Shown here: piece by piece, positions 16,121 to 27,029 of the stretch
Numbering within the stretch: the stretch's first letter is position 1
Layout: every line of letters starts with the position of its first letter
Source: Roseiarcus sp963775575
GTDB taxonomy: Bacteria; Pseudomonadota; Alphaproteobacteria; Rhizobiales; Beijerinckiaceae
NCBI GenBank assembly: GCA_963775575.1
Contig: CAVZJG010000001.1
Location: forward strand, 33,832-97,831
DNA: 64,000 nucleotides
Direction of reading: 5' to 3'
The notes under the pieces: generated by a model
What the model was told of the DNA's origin: nothing
Databases searched by the model: none
The model's input: the letters and a program-made list of their open reading frames with translations, nothing else
Program-made: the position numbers and the translations under genes

Positions 16121-17488
16121 TCAGTCGACGCCGAGCGACTTCAGCTTGCGGTGCAAGGCCGATCGCTCCATGCCGATGAATTCGGCGGTGCGGGAAATGT
16201 TGCCGCCGAAACGGTTGATCTGCGCCACCAGATATTCGCGCTCGAACACTTCGCGCGCCTCGCGCAAGGGGATGCTCATCAATTTTTCGCCGCCGACGCC
16301 GGTGGGAATGGCTGGCACCAGCGCGCCGACTTCCGCCGGCAGCATCGCGGCGGTGATTTCCGCCTCCGGGTCGCCCGCGACCAGAATCATCAGACGCTCG
16401 ATATTGTTGCGGAGCTGTCGGATGTTGCCGGGCCAATCGTGCGATTGCAGCACCGCCATGGCGTCGGCGGCGATGCGCCGCGGCGGCACGCCCATGACCG
16501 CGGCGACCTGCTCCATGAAATATTGCACCAGTTCGGGAATGTCCTCGCGTCGTTCGGCGAGCGAGGGGACGCGAATGGGCACCACCGAAAGCCGGTGGAA
16601 GAGGTCCTCGCGGAACTGCCCGTCGGTGATCGCCTGGGCGAGATCGCGGCTGGTCGAGGATATGACGCGCACGTCGACATGGACGCGCGCCGATCCGCCG
16701 ACGCGCTGAAAATTCTGGTCGACCAGCACGCGCACGATCTTCGCCTGCGTCTCCAGCGGCATGTCGGCGATTTCGTCGAGATAGAGCGTGCCGCTGTGCG
16801 CCTCTTCCAGCGCGCCCACGCGCCGCGGACGATCGGGCCCCGCCTCGACCCCGAACAGCTCGGCCTCCATGTTGTCGGGCGTGATCGTCGGCGCGTTGAG
16901 AACGACGAAGGGACCCTCGGCGCGCACCGAATGGGCGTGGATCAATCGCGCGGTCAATTCCTTGCCCGCCCCCGGCGGGCCGGAAACGAGCACCCGCGAA
17001 TTGGCAGGGCCGAGCCGATCGACGATGCGCTTCAAGTTGGCGATGGCGGAGGAAGTCCCGACCATGCGGTTGACCGCGCCGGCGCGCACCCGGAGATCGT
17101 TCACCTCGCGCTTGAGCCGAGAGGTCTCCAGCGCGCGCTCGGCGATCAGGATCAACCGATCTGCCTTGAACGGCTTTTCGATGAAATCGTAAGCGCCCAG
17201 TTTGATCGCGGTCACTGCGGTCTCGATGTTGCCGTGGCCGGAAATCATCACCACCGGCACGTTCTGGTGCTGCTGTTTGATGATCTCCAGCAGTTGCAAG
17301 CCGTCGAGCCGCGAGCCCTGCAACCAGATGTCGAGCAGCACGAGCTGCGGCCGGCGCGCTTCGATCGCGGCCAGCGCCTCGTCGGAATTGCACGCCAGGC
17401 GCGTCGCGTGCCCTTCGTCGGACAGAATTCCGGAGACGAGCTCGCGAATGTCGTCTTCGTCGTCGACGATCAGGATGTCAGTGGGCAT
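16121..17488 (-). CDS. ntrX: Nitrogen response regulator NtrX
   Basis: 455 residues. Receiver domain with acidic pocket DDEDD and phospho-Asp in LVLLDIWLQGSRLDG (near residue 54). AAA+ domain with Walker A GPPGAGKELTARLIH and Walker B GTLYLDEIADMP. Fis-type HTH at the end (FGGNISRTAEFIGMERSALHRKLKSLG). As known for NtrX, the sigma-54-contacting GAFTGA loop is absent (FGVEAGPDRPRRVG instead), so it probably acts with sigma-70 or as a repressor. I prefer ATG 17488 over an in-frame TTG three codons earlier. Overlaps the end of ntrY by 11 nt; phosphorylated by NtrY. Confidence 0.96.
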   Translation of the reverse strand: MPTDILIVDDEDDIRELVSGILSDEGHATRLACNSDEALAAIEARRPQLVLLDIWLQGSRLDGLQLLEIIKQQHQNVPVVMISGHGNIETAVTAIKLGAYDFIEKPFKADRLILIAERALETSRLKREVNDLRVRAGAVNRMVGTSSAIANLKRIVDRLGPANSRVLVSGPPGAGKELTARLIHAHSVRAEGPFVVLNAPTITPDNMEAELFGVEAGPDRPRRVGALEEAHSGTLYLDEIADMPLETQAKIVRVLVDQNFQRVGGSARVHVDVRVISSTSRDLAQAITDGQFREDLFHRLSVVPIRVPSLAERREDIPELVQYFMEQVAAVMGVPPRRIAADAMAVLQSHDWPGNIRQLRNNIERLMILVAGDPEAEITAAMLPAEVGALVPAIPTGVGGEKLMSIPLREAREVFEREYLVAQINRFGGNISRTAEFIGMERSALHRKLKSLGVD

Positions 17489-19823
17489 CGGGATCAACGC
17501 CTGTCGTGGGAGGGGCTTGCGCGGCGAGCTCGTCGACCGGCTCGGAGCGGGCGCGAACGGGCAGCTTCATCAGAACTTGCGCGCCATGGCCGCCGTCGGC
17601 GCGCGGCAGCCCGTCGAGCAACTCGACGGCGCCGTGATGATCCTCGAATATCTTCATCACGATCGGCAAGCCGAGCCCGGCGCCTTCGGCGCGCGTGGTC
17701 ACGTAGGGTTCGGCCAATTTATGGCGATCCTCGTCGGGAAATCCCTTGCCGTTGTCGCTGACCGAAATGCGCGCGAAGCCGTCGGCGTCGCGCCGCAGAA
17801 CGACGCGGATCTTGCCGCCTTCTCGGCCCGACCCGAGCGCGTCGACGCCTTCGCAGGCGTTCTTGAGCACGTTGGTCAGCGCCTGCGCGATCAGCCGGCG
17901 GTCGAATTCGGCCGTCACCGGCTGATCGGGCAAGTCGTCCTCGATCGCGATCTCCGGTCGGCCGATGCGCATCAGGAACATCGCCTGGCGCACGCAATCG
18001 GAAAGATCGTCCGGGATCGGGCGCGCCCTGGGCATGCGGGTGAAGGAGGAGAACTCGTCGACCATGCGCTTGATGTCGTCGACCTGGCGGATGATGGTGT
18101 CCGTGCATTGGTCGAAGACGTCCTTGCCCTCGACGATCGTGCGGCCGTAACGGCGCTTGAGCCGCTCGGCGGAAAGCTGGATCGGCGTCAACGGATTCTT
18201 GATCTCGTGCGCGATGCGGCGGGCTACGTCCGCCCAGGCGGCGCTGCGTTGGGCGGTGACGAGTTCGCTGATGTCGTCGAGCGTGATCACGCTGCCTTGA
18301 TCCTCGCGCTGCGGATCGCCGGTCACCCGCACGTTGAGCAGGCGCTCGCGCCCCTCGCGCGTCAACGTCGCCTGCGCCTGATGCGATTTGAGATTCATCG
18401 ACCGCGCTTCCGCCAGGATCTGAGCGAGCCGGGGAAGGATGTCGCCGATATGTCGGCCGACCAACCCTCCCGCCTCGTGGCTCGCGCACAGCAGCCGGTC
18501 GGCGGCGACGTTGCTGACCGTGACGACGCCCTGGGAATCGACGCCGAGCACGCTCGCGGGCACGCCGGAAAGCACCGCCTCGATGAACGCGCGCCGCTCG
18601 TCGTTGAGCGCGTTGGCGGCGGTCAGGTGGTTGCGCTGCTGGCGCAGCTCCATGGTCATCTTGTCGAACGTCTCGCCGAGATGGCCGAGGTCGCCTTCGG
18701 AACGGCGCGTCGGCACCTGCACGTAGAGATTGCCGGAGGCGACTTCGTCGGTGGCGCGGATCAGGCGCCGTATCGGCCCGACGAGCTGATTGGCGAAGGT
18801 CAGGCCCATCCACACCGCCGAAATCAGCATCGTCAGCGACAGCATCACGAACACGCTGGCGAACCCCAACTCGATGTTGTGCCGGTGCGCCTGGAAATTG
18901 GCGAAGATCGCCGAAACGCCGGCGGCCTCGCGCGCCAGCCTGTCCGAAGCCGGGTCGAATGTCCGCGCCGCGTAGAAGTAAGCGTCGTTCATGCCGTCGA
19001 TCGGCCGCATCGCGACGAAAACGTCGCCCCTGCCCAGCAGGCCGCAATACGGCTGTCGCGCGACGGCGGCGGCCAAGTCGGAAGCTTCCGGCTTGGCGAT
19101 CAGCTTGGCGTCGGAACCCGCGGCCATCACGACGACCGACCCGTCGGGCCGGATCACCGCCGCGGCGGAGAAGCCGAGCGCGCGCGCGCGCGCGCTGAGA
19201 TAGTCGCGAAACAAATCGGCGTTGGAGCGCAGCAGGCGCGCGGCCTGCGAGAGATCGCCCGCCGTCAGTTCGGCCCCGCGCAGCAGGGCGCTGCACTGCG
19301 ATTCGCGATAGACTTGCGCCAACTGGCCGGATTCGGCGAGGAACGCCCCGACGTCCTTCATGAACGCCGGATTGATCGCCCATTCGACCGACACGGTGGC
19401 GACCACGGCGGTGACCAGCGCCGGAATCGCCGCGACCAACGAGAACAGCGCGACGACGCGATTGTGCAGCCGCGCGCCGGCGCGCGCGGCGCGGCGCGCG
19501 GCGCGCAGGTTGCGCAGTTCCAGGACGATCAGCACGAGCAGCCAAACGATGATCAGCCCGTCGCCGCCCAGGATCGCCAACACCACCATGGGCGTGGGAA
19601 TGATCGGCGTGAATCCCGCGAAGACGACGAAGGTCGCGAGCGCGAGAATCAGCGCGCCGGCGACCGCGATCGGGCCGAACAGCCCGGACATCCGTCCTTC
19701 GCCGGAGCGTTCGGCGCGCTCCCGAGGCGCCGAAGCCCGGGCGTTCCCTTGCGATGGTTGGATGGTCACGTCCGCAATCTTCGCCGCCGCCCGCGCCCGG
19801 ATCAAAACGTGGCGCCAATGCAA
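17478..19823 (-). CDS. ntrY: Membrane sensor histidine kinase NtrY
   Basis: 781 residues. About three N-terminal membrane helices (LFGPIAVAGALILALATFVVF, MVVLAILGGDGLIIVWLLVLIV, VVALFSLVAAIPALVTAVVA), a periplasmic loop, a fourth helix near residue 305, then HAMP, PAS and the HisKA domain with phospho-His in RRIAHEIKNPLTPIQLSAERL. ATP-binding motifs are NVLKNACEG, DNGKGFP and GAGLGLPIV. Partner of NtrX in sensing extracellular nitrogen and, in relatives, redox state. The translated N-terminus includes about 44 non-conserved residues; the real start may be the ATG at MSGLFGPIAVAG (about 19691). Confidence 0.95.
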   Translation of the reverse strand: MHWRHVLIRARAAAKIADVTIQPSQGNARASAPRERAERSGEGRMSGLFGPIAVAGALILALATFVVFAGFTPIIPTPMVVLAILGGDGLIIVWLLVLIVLELRNLRAARRAARAGARLHNRVVALFSLVAAIPALVTAVVATVSVEWAINPAFMKDVGAFLAESGQLAQVYRESQCSALLRGAELTAGDLSQAARLLRSNADLFRDYLSARARALGFSAAAVIRPDGSVVVMAAGSDAKLIAKPEASDLAAAVARQPYCGLLGRGDVFVAMRPIDGMNDAYFYAARTFDPASDRLAREAAGVSAIFANFQAHRHNIELGFASVFVMLSLTMLISAVWMGLTFANQLVGPIRRLIRATDEVASGNLYVQVPTRRSEGDLGHLGETFDKMTMELRQQRNHLTAANALNDERRAFIEAVLSGVPASVLGVDSQGVVTVSNVAADRLLCASHEAGGLVGRHIGDILPRLAQILAEARSMNLKSHQAQATLTREGRERLLNVRVTGDPQREDQGSVITLDDISELVTAQRSAAWADVARRIAHEIKNPLTPIQLSAERLKRRYGRTIVEGKDVFDQCTDTIIRQVDDIKRMVDEFSSFTRMPRARPIPDDLSDCVRQAMFLMRIGRPEIAIEDDLPDQPVTAEFDRRLIAQALTNVLKNACEGVDALGSGREGGKIRVVLRRDADGFARISVSDNGKGFPDEDRHKLAEPYVTTRAEGAGLGLPIVMKIFEDHHGAVELLDGLPRADGGHGAQVLMKLPVRARSEPVDELAAQAPPTTGVDPDAH

Positions 19824-19859
19824 CGATGTTGCAAGATTACGACAAAATGGGGGCGGAGC

Positions 19860-21344
<1,485 letters not shown>

Positions 21345-21441
21345 GAAGCAACTCCTTGCGCGCGCTCCCCAACCCCTCGACGATCCGACCGGCGCAGAAT
21401 TTCACCAGAGATTCGCGCTTTGTCCGTTCCGACGGGCCTCC

Positions 21442-22635
21442 CTAGCGTATGGCGGGGTCGAGGCGAGGGTCCTCGCCGCCGCCCGCGTCCGCCCCCGCCC
21501 CCGCCCCCGCGACGCCGGGCGGTCGTTGCGCCTCGAGCGGCATCAGCACTCGAAAAATCGTTCGGCGCGGATGGGATTCGAATTCGACGACCCCGCCATG
21601 GTCCCCGATCACTTTGGCCACCAAAGCAAGTCCCAGGCCAGAACCCGACGCCTTGGAGGTGACGAAGGGATCGAAGAGATCGCCGGCGATGTCGGCGGCC
21701 ACGCCCGGCCCGTTGTCGCGGATGCAGATTTCCAGCGGAAGACTGACCCGGTCGGTTCCCGCGCCGGCCTTCAGCCGCACGCCGGGGCGATACGCCGTCG
21801 AGATGAGGATCTCGCCGTCAATGCTTTCATCGCCAATAGCTTCTGCCGCGTTCTTCACCAAATTTAGGAAGACCTGGATCAGCTGGTCGCGCGAGCCCAG
21901 CACGTGCGGCAACGAGGGATCGTAGACGGCGACGAAGCGGATGTGGCGCGCGAACCCCGCCTGCGCGAGGCGCTTGACGTGATCGAGCACCGCATGAATG
22001 TTGAGGCTCTCGCGCGAACCGGGGCGTTCGTCGGAAAACGCCCCCATGCGATCGACCAGTTTGACGATGCGGTCGGTCTCGTCGCAAATCAGCCGCGTCA
22101 ACGCGCGATCGTCGTCGCCGACCGAGCTTTCCAACAGTTGCGCGGCGCCGCGGATGCCCGAGAGCGGGTTCTTGATCTCGTGGGCGAGCATGGCGCCGAG
22201 CGCGGTCACCGAGCGGGCGGCGCTGCGGTGCGTCCATTGCCTGTCCATTTTTTCGGCAATTGACCGTTCTTGCAGCAACAAGATCGCGCCATCGTCGCTT
22301 TGCGGCAGCGGAGAGACGAAGGCGTCGACGATGCGGCCGAGGCCGGTGCGGGGCGTGGAGACGTCGAATTTGTAGCCGCTGACCGTCGCCTGATCGGCCA
22401 TCGCGTCGGCGACCAGCCCAAGGACCGGCGAACCGAACGGCAGAATGTCGGCCAGGCGCGAGCGCAACAGCGTCGCGCGGCCCATGTCGAAAAAGTGCTC
22501 CGCCGCGGCGTTGACCTCCCAAATGGCGCCGTCGGCGCCGATCGCCAACAGCGGCTGCGGCAGCGCGTTGAGCAACTGAGTCGAATCGGGCCGCGCCGCG
22601 GCGGGCGCGCTACTCGAGCGATCGGGCGAGTTCAT
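21442..22635 (-). CDS. ntrB: Nitrogen regulation histidine kinase NtrB
   Basis: 397 residues, soluble. N-terminal PAS domain (LLNALPQPLLAIGADGAIWEVNAAAEHFF), HisKA with phospho-His in AMLAHEIKNPLSGIRGAAQLLE, then HATPase_c boxes NLVKNAAEAIG, IRDNGPGV and GSGLGLALV. The C-terminal extension GVAGAGAGADAGGGEDP is low complexity. Acts with PII proteins to phosphorylate or dephosphorylate NtrC. ATG at 22635 overlaps the dusB stop by 4 nt (ATGA), indicating translational coupling. Confidence 0.96.
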   Translation of the reverse strand: MNSPDRSSSAPAAARPDSTQLLNALPQPLLAIGADGAIWEVNAAAEHFFDMGRATLLRSRLADILPFGSPVLGLVADAMADQATVSGYKFDVSTPRTGLGRIVDAFVSPLPQSDDGAILLLQERSIAEKMDRQWTHRSAARSVTALGAMLAHEIKNPLSGIRGAAQLLESSVGDDDRALTRLICDETDRIVKLVDRMGAFSDERPGSRESLNIHAVLDHVKRLAQAGFARHIRFVAVYDPSLPHVLGSRDQLIQVFLNLVKNAAEAIGDESIDGEILISTAYRPGVRLKAGAGTDRVSLPLEICIRDNGPGVAADIAGDLFDPFVTSKASGSGLGLALVAKVIGDHGGVVEFESHPRRTIFRVLMPLEAQRPPGVAGAGAGADAGGGEDPRLDPAIR

Positions 22636-23651
22636 GCGGCCTCCCTCGCCTCGGCGGGCTCGAAAACGCGCGCCAGCAGCCCCATGGCGACGTCGGCGTC
22701 CTCGCTCGTCACCAGCGCGCGGCGGATCGCCGGCGCGGCGCCCGCCTTCTCGGCGTAGGCGGCGAGATGCTTGCGCGCGTGACGAAGCCCCGCGCGCCGG
22801 CCCAGCGCGACGAGCAACGAATCGAAATGCGACAGCGCGGCCTCGCCGCGCTCGGCGAGCGGCGGCTGTTCGAATCGCGCACCGGTTTTCAGGGCGCGCG
22901 CGATTCCCCCGACGATCCACGGCGCGCCGATCGCGGCGCGGCCGATCATCACGGCGCGCGCGCCCGAGGCCGCGAGCATCGCGCGCGCGTCCTCGAGGCT
23001 CCGGCAATCGCCGTTGACGACGACGGGAACGCCGACCGCGGCGACGACTTCCCCGACCGCGCGCCAATCGGCGCGCCCGTCGTAGAACTGGCGGCGCGTT
23101 CGCGCGTGAACCGTGATCATCGCCGCCCCCGCCGCTTCGGCGCGGCGCGCCAATTGCGGCGCGTTGCACGAAGACTCGTCCCAGCCGAGCCGCATCTTCA
23201 CGCTCACCGGCGCCCACACCGCCGCTACGACCGCCTCGATCATGCGCGTCGCGCCATCGACATCGCGCATCAGCGCGGCGCCCGCCAGCGCGCCGGCGAC
23301 GCGCCGGGCCGGACAGCCCATGTTGATGTCGATGATCCCTGCGCCCGCGGCCTCGACGCGCCGCGCCGCTTCGCCCATCGCGTCGGGCTCGCGCCCGACC
23401 AGTTGCACGCCATGCCAAGCGAGCCCCTCGCCCTCGGCGCGCAGGCGGCTTTCCACCTCGCCGGCGAGGAAGGTCTCGCTCGCCACCATTTCAGAGAACG
23501 CCAGGGTCGCGCCGAAACGGCAGGCGGCGCGCCGCATGCCGAGGTCGCTGACGCCCGACATCGGCGCCAGCATCGCGGCGCCTTCCAAACGGACAGGTCC
23601 GAAGCGAGAGGGCGAAACGGGAAGTTTGCCCAAATTATGCGCAGCCGTCAT
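22632..23651 (-). CDS. dusB: tRNA-dihydrouridine synthase (NifR3/DusB)
   Basis: 339 residues. FMN-binding TIM barrel: AAMLAPMSGVSDLGMRR, DINMGCPARRVAG with the catalytic Cys in NMGCP, VSVKMRLGWDE, ITVHARTRRQFYDGRADW, VVVNGDC and VMIGRAAIGAPWI. Reduces uridines in tRNA D-loops. First gene of the ntrB-ntrC transcription unit, the historical nifR3 position. ATG at 23651 (MTAAHNLGKLPV) preferred over one three codons earlier. Confidence 0.95.
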   Translation of the reverse strand: MTAAHNLGKLPVSPSRFGPVRLEGAAMLAPMSGVSDLGMRRAACRFGATLAFSEMVASETFLAGEVESRLRAEGEGLAWHGVQLVGREPDAMGEAARRVEAAGAGIIDINMGCPARRVAGALAGAALMRDVDGATRMIEAVVAAVWAPVSVKMRLGWDESSCNAPQLARRAEAAGAAMITVHARTRRQFYDGRADWRAVGEVVAAVGVPVVVNGDCRSLEDARAMLAASGARAVMIGRAAIGAPWIVGGIARALKTGARFEQPPLAERGEAALSHFDSLLVALGRRAGLRHARKHLAAYAEKAGAAPAIRRALVTSEDADVAMGLLARVFEPAEAREAA

Positions 23652-23797
23652 GATGCACATATTCTAATCAGCTACGCTGCGAAAGCAAGACCGCCGAGCG
23701 CGCCGCGCGTCAACCGCGCCGCGATTTTTTGCCGCGCTTGCCTCGGCGGCGCGCCTTCGCTATTTAGCCGACGCGGCCCGACGCGTTCGCCGCCCGT

Positions 23798-23871
23798 TGG
23801 GGGATAGTTCAACGGTAGAACTGCGGACTCTGACTCCGTCAATCTTGGTTCGAATCCAGGTCCCCCAGCCA
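23798..23871 (+). tRNA. tRNA-Gln (anticodon CTG)
   Basis: 74 nt with encoded CCA. Acceptor stem TGGGGGA / TCCCCCA, anticodon stem GCGGA / TCCGT with loop CTCTGAC giving anticodon CTG (codon CAG), T arm CTTGG-TTCGAAT-CCAGG. The 45-nt 3' part is repeated at 41498-41542, making this tRNA the attachment site of the downstream island. Confidence 0.95.
23827..23871. repeat. attL-like repeat: 3' end of tRNA-Gln
   Basis: 45 nt from the anticodon loop to the CCA end, identical to 41498-41542 and in the same orientation. Integrases of tRNA-targeting islands recombine in exactly this part of tRNA genes. With its partner it delimits a 17.6-kb island. Confidence 0.9.
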
Positions 23872-24051
23872 CATAAACAACTGACATTGCTTATCTTTGT
23901 ATTTTCGTGTCACCACCATGTCACCACCGCGCATCGGGTCGATCGCGCCGCTCGTCCTTGTGCCCGCGAGCCGCATGGCGCACCGGCGGCTCGCGAGGGC
24001 GCTCGATCGTCTCGCGGCGCTCATGATGCAGGAGCGTCAGAGCCTTGGTCA

Positions 24052-24198
24052 TCACTTCGGAGCCCATTCGCGCGCCAGCCGCCGCGCCTCGGCGATCTGA
24101 TGGGGCGTCATCTTGGCGGCGATAAGGTTCAGTCCGTCGACCGCGTCGTCGTGATTTTTTAGGAACGTCGCGCGGGAGGCCGCCAAGCTGAACCACAT
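24052..24198 (-). pseudogene. Sel1-repeat protein C-terminal remnant
   Basis: 48 codons: MWFSLAASRATFL...DAVDGLNLIAAKMTPHQIAEARRLAREWAPK. This is the characteristic end of Sel1/TPR-like repeat proteins (WFxLAA ... AAxMTPxQIAEAxxLAREW). Everything upstream is replaced by an IS66-type sequence on the opposite strand, so only the tail of the gene survives, just inside the left end of the island. Confidence 0.6.
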
Positions 24199-24595
24199 GC
24201 CCGCTCTGGCGCGACGGGTTGAGATTTTCACTCGCGCGGGGCGACGGCGCAGTTGGACGGAGCAAGAGAAGGCGGCGATCGTCGCCGAGAGCTTCGAGGA
24301 TGGCGCTCGGGCGTGCCATGTGGCGCGCCGCCACGGCCTGACGCCGCAGCAATTGTTCACATGGCGTCGCGAGGCGCGGCGCAAAGCGGGGGAAGAGACC
24401 GGCGCGCCGCCTTTGGTGCCGGCGATTGTCGAAGCGGCGAGCGGCGCTGCAACGCCCACGCCCCGAGTCAAGGGCGACACGGCCGCGCGACCGCCGATCA
24501 TTGAGTTGGACGTCGCCTTGTCCATGCCGGAAGGTCTATGCGGCGGACGCGGCGGCAAATGCTTCAGCCGCACAAGCTCGTCCTTGACCGCGTGA
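24197..24595 (+). pseudogene. IS66-type accessory transposase TnpA, truncated
   Basis: The first about 110 residues match IS66-family TnpA: RRRSWTEQEKAAIVAESFEDGARACHVARRHGLTPQQLFTWRREAR, a helix-turn-helix. The normal C-terminus (after PPIIEL) is missing, and the frame runs on into unrelated sequence antisense to another transposase fragment. TnpB and TnpC are absent, so the element is dead. Confidence 0.65.
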
Positions 24596-24741
24596 CGCTC
24601 GATGCGAGGTTTACCCAGGGCACCGACGAGCTTCTCATTCTCCGCGCGAAGCCCCGTCACTTCATGGATAAGATCGCGCACCACGCCGATCAGGTCGTCA
24701 TGCGAAAGCCGCTCAAGCGAATCAGGGATGCGCGCCGGCAT
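24510..24741 (-). pseudogene. Transposase N-terminal coiled-coil fragment
   Basis: About 77 codons: SLERLSHDDLIGVVRDLIHEVTGLRAENEKLVGALGK...KDELVRLKHLPPRPPHRPSGMDKAT. The heptad-like Leu/Glu pattern followed by a Pro-rich linker and SGM(D/E)KAT is the N-terminus of a transposase type related to IS66 TnpC. The catalytic part is missing; it abuts the truncated TnpA on the other strand. Confidence 0.5.
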
Positions 24742-24805
24742 TGAAAGCTTGAATTACATTTTGTCGGCTTTCACTCCCCCCTCTGCCCGGAAATCTGCCC
24801 CGGTT

Positions 24806-24894
24806 ACCCATGGGGCTCCCCAAGCTATTGATTTCCCTGCCTGCGGCCCCCGGGCGCGTCGCGCGAACGACAAGTAAAACTCGCGAACGTGACA
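24806..24894. repeat. 89-nt direct repeat, left copy
   Basis: Starts ACCCATGGGGCTCCCCAAGC and ends CTCGCGAACGTGACA; a copy of the same length and orientation lies at 29407-29495 with scattered mismatches in the middle. The two bracket the ABC-transporter module and the broken dehydrogenase gene. Origin unknown; an old mobile-element end or recombination junction is likely. Confidence 0.75.
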
Positions 24895-25275
24895 GCGCCC
24901 TTTTCGGTGATCGTCAGGCTGACGATCCGCGCCGCGGGATCGCGCATCGCGGCGATCAGACGCTCGGGACCTTCGGGCGCGACGAGAAGGGAGCGCAACG
25001 CGCCGACGACGCGCAGATCCTCACGCTTGGGCCCGTGCACGGCGAGCGTACAGAGGGCGTCCTCCGGCGCCAGCGCGTGCCGTCGGCCCAGCGCAGGCTC
25101 GCGCCGCAAATCGCCCAATCGGATTCGCCCGCCGCCAAGCGTCGTCGAGATAGACGCCTGATGGGCGCGGCGAAAGGCGCCGACGCCCAGGTGGACGACG
25201 CCGATCCTGACAGCGTCGAGCGCATAGCGCGGACGTGCGATGGAACTCGGCGGAGCGTTCAGGCCGCCCTAAGAA
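24895..25275 (-). pseudogene. Mannitol dehydrogenase-family gene, truncated and frameshifted
   Basis: Translation shows VRIGVVHLGVGAFRRAHQAS, then in another frame LAAGESDWAICGASLRW, then back in the first frame ALAPEDALCTLAVHGPKREDLRVVGALRSLLVAPEGPERL...RIVSLTITEKG. This is the N-terminal NAD-binding third of a polyol/hexuronate dehydrogenase (compare the intact gene at 30828). Two frameshifts and truncation exactly at the 89-nt repeat make it non-functional. It directly follows the ABC permease gene, hinting that the importer once served a polyol or sugar acid. Confidence 0.8.
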
Positions 25276-25282
25276 ATACGCT

Positions 25283-26125
25283 TCATCGCCCCGGCTCCCG
25301 CCGCGCCCGCGCGACGATCTGCGTCGGGTTGACGAAGCGCAGCGCGATCAGCAACCACACCATCGACGTAGCCATGTAGATGACCGCCATCGCATCGATC
25401 GATTGCACCGCTCGAACCCCGGCGGCGAACACCGCGTAATAAAGCGCGACCACCAGAGTCTGGCTGGTCGGTCCGTCGGTAAGGAAGGTCAATTCGAACA
25501 TCGCCAGCGTGCGCACCAGAACCAGCAACAAGGCGGCGAGCACGCCGGGCAGCAACAGCGGCAGCAGCACATGGGCGAACAAGCGCGGCGTGTTCGCGCC
25601 GAACACCCGCGCCGCCGCCTCGATGCGTGGATCGATCTGCTCGATGTAGGGGATCATCACCAGAATGACGAAAGGCGTCGTCGGCGCCAGGTTGGCGAGA
25701 ACGACCCCCGACATCGAGCCAGCGAGCCCTGTCCTGTAGAGAACGGTCGCCAAGGGAATTCCGTAGGTGATCGGCGGGACGAGCAGCGGCAGCAGGAACA
25801 GCAGCATGACGAGCCTCTTCCCGGGAAAATCGCGCCGCGCCATCGCATAGGCCGCCGGCACGCCGATCAGACCGGAGAGAACAACGACTAGAGCCACGAT
25901 CTCGAACGTCACCGTCAGCACGTCGGCAAGCTGGAACTCGCGCCATGCGGAGCCGTACCAATCGAGGGTCCAGCCGGCGGGCAGCCATGTGCCGAGCCAG
26001 CGCGTCGCAAAGGAACTCGTCACCACCGCGGCGATCAGCGCCAGCAGGTTGACGACGAAGAGCCCCATCACGACCCAGACGCCGAGCGACCAGAGACGCG
26101 AGGACAGCGAGGCTTGCTGCAGCAT
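25283..26125 (-). CDS. ABC transporter permease 2
   Basis: 280 residues, six predicted membrane helices. The EAA loop EAAARVFGANTPRLFAHVLLPLLLPG is the ATPase-docking motif of BPD_transp_1 permeases (iron/thiamine/polyamine/sugar group). ATG at 26125, four bp after the stop of the first permease. Last intact gene of a binding protein - ATPase - permease - permease operon. Substrate unknown; the adjacent dehydrogenase remnant suggests a sugar or polyol. Confidence 0.88.
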   Translation of the reverse strand: MLQQASLSSRLWSLGVWVVMGLFVVNLLALIAAVVTSSFATRWLGTWLPAGWTLDWYGSAWREFQLADVLTVTFEIVALVVVLSGLIGVPAAYAMARRDFPGKRLVMLLFLLPLLVPPITYGIPLATVLYRTGLAGSMSGVVLANLAPTTPFVILVMIPYIEQIDPRIEAAARVFGANTPRLFAHVLLPLLLPGVLAALLLVLVRTLAMFELTFLTDGPTSQTLVVALYYAVFAAGVRAVQSIDAMAVIYMATSMVWLLIALRFVNPTQIVARARREPGR

Positions 26126-26129
26126 CGCT

Positions 26130-27029
26130 TTAGCCTTTCCCGCCGCCGGCGGGGCCGCGATAGAGGAGTCCGCGCCCGGCGAGGATCAAAGCGACGACCG
26201 CGAGCTGCGCGACGCCCATGATGATCGCGATCGCCGAGGCCATCGAGTAGTCATAATCCTCGAACGCGGCCTGGTAGGCGGCGATCGAGATGACGCGCGT
26301 CGGCCCGGCGGGCGCGCCGAGCAGCACCGCCGAGGGGAACACCGAAAAGGCCTGCACGAACGAAAGGCACAAGGTGATCGCGAGGCCCGGCAGCAACAGC
26401 GGCAGGAGAATGGCCCAGAAGCGCCGTCGTGGCCCCGCGCCGAGCGTCGCCGCGGCGTTTTCCAGAGCCGGATCGACGCCGCTCACATATGAGAGCGTGA
26501 GCAAGAAGGCGAAGGGGAAGCCGGTGATGACCAACGACAAGAAGACGCCCCAGTAATTGTGCAGCAAGCGCAGCGGATGAGAAATCAGGCCGAGGGTGAC
26601 AAGGACGCGATTGAGCCAGCCCTGCGGCCCGAGATAAGTCAGCAGGCCCTCCGCGACGAGCACCGTGCCGAGGGTGATCGGCAGCACGAGGATCGTCGTC
26701 AGCAGCCGCGAGCGCCGGGCCAGCCGCACGCGTAACGCCGTCGGGATCGCCACAACGACATTCAGGACGGTGACTGGCGCGGCGAGCCAAAACGTCTTCG
26801 CAAGCGTGTCGTAGAGAAACGGGTCGGAAAAGAACTTGGCGTAATTCGCGAGCGCGCCGCCGTCCTTCGGCGTGAAGGACAGCCACAGGCCGTAGCCGAA
26901 GGGATAGACGAAGAGCGCGAACAGAAGGGTCACCGCCGGCAGCGCTAGCAGCGTCACGGAGTCGACGCCGCGGCCGGCGAGCCTAGTGCGCACCGAGGGG
27001 CGCGGAAGCGCGTCGGTCATCGGCTTCAC
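26130..27029 (-). CDS. ABC transporter permease 1
   Basis: 299 residues, about six membrane helices beginning VTLLALPAVTLLFALFVYPFGYGLWLSF. The EAA-type loop reads ENAAATLGAGPRRRFWAILLPLLLPG. Pairs with the second permease as a heterodimeric channel of the Fe3+/polyamine/sugar importer superfamily. Start overlaps the ATPase stop by 4 nt. Confidence 0.88.
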   Translation of the reverse strand: MKPMTDALPRPSVRTRLAGRGVDSVTLLALPAVTLLFALFVYPFGYGLWLSFTPKDGGALANYAKFFSDPFLYDTLAKTFWLAAPVTVLNVVVAIPTALRVRLARRSRLLTTILVLPITLGTVLVAEGLLTYLGPQGWLNRVLVTLGLISHPLRLLHNYWGVFLSLVITGFPFAFLLTLSYVSGVDPALENAAATLGAGPRRRFWAILLPLLLPGLAITLCLSFVQAFSVFPSAVLLGAPAGPTRVISIAAYQAAFEDYDYSMASAIAIIMGVAQLAVVALILAGRGLLYRGPAGGGKG

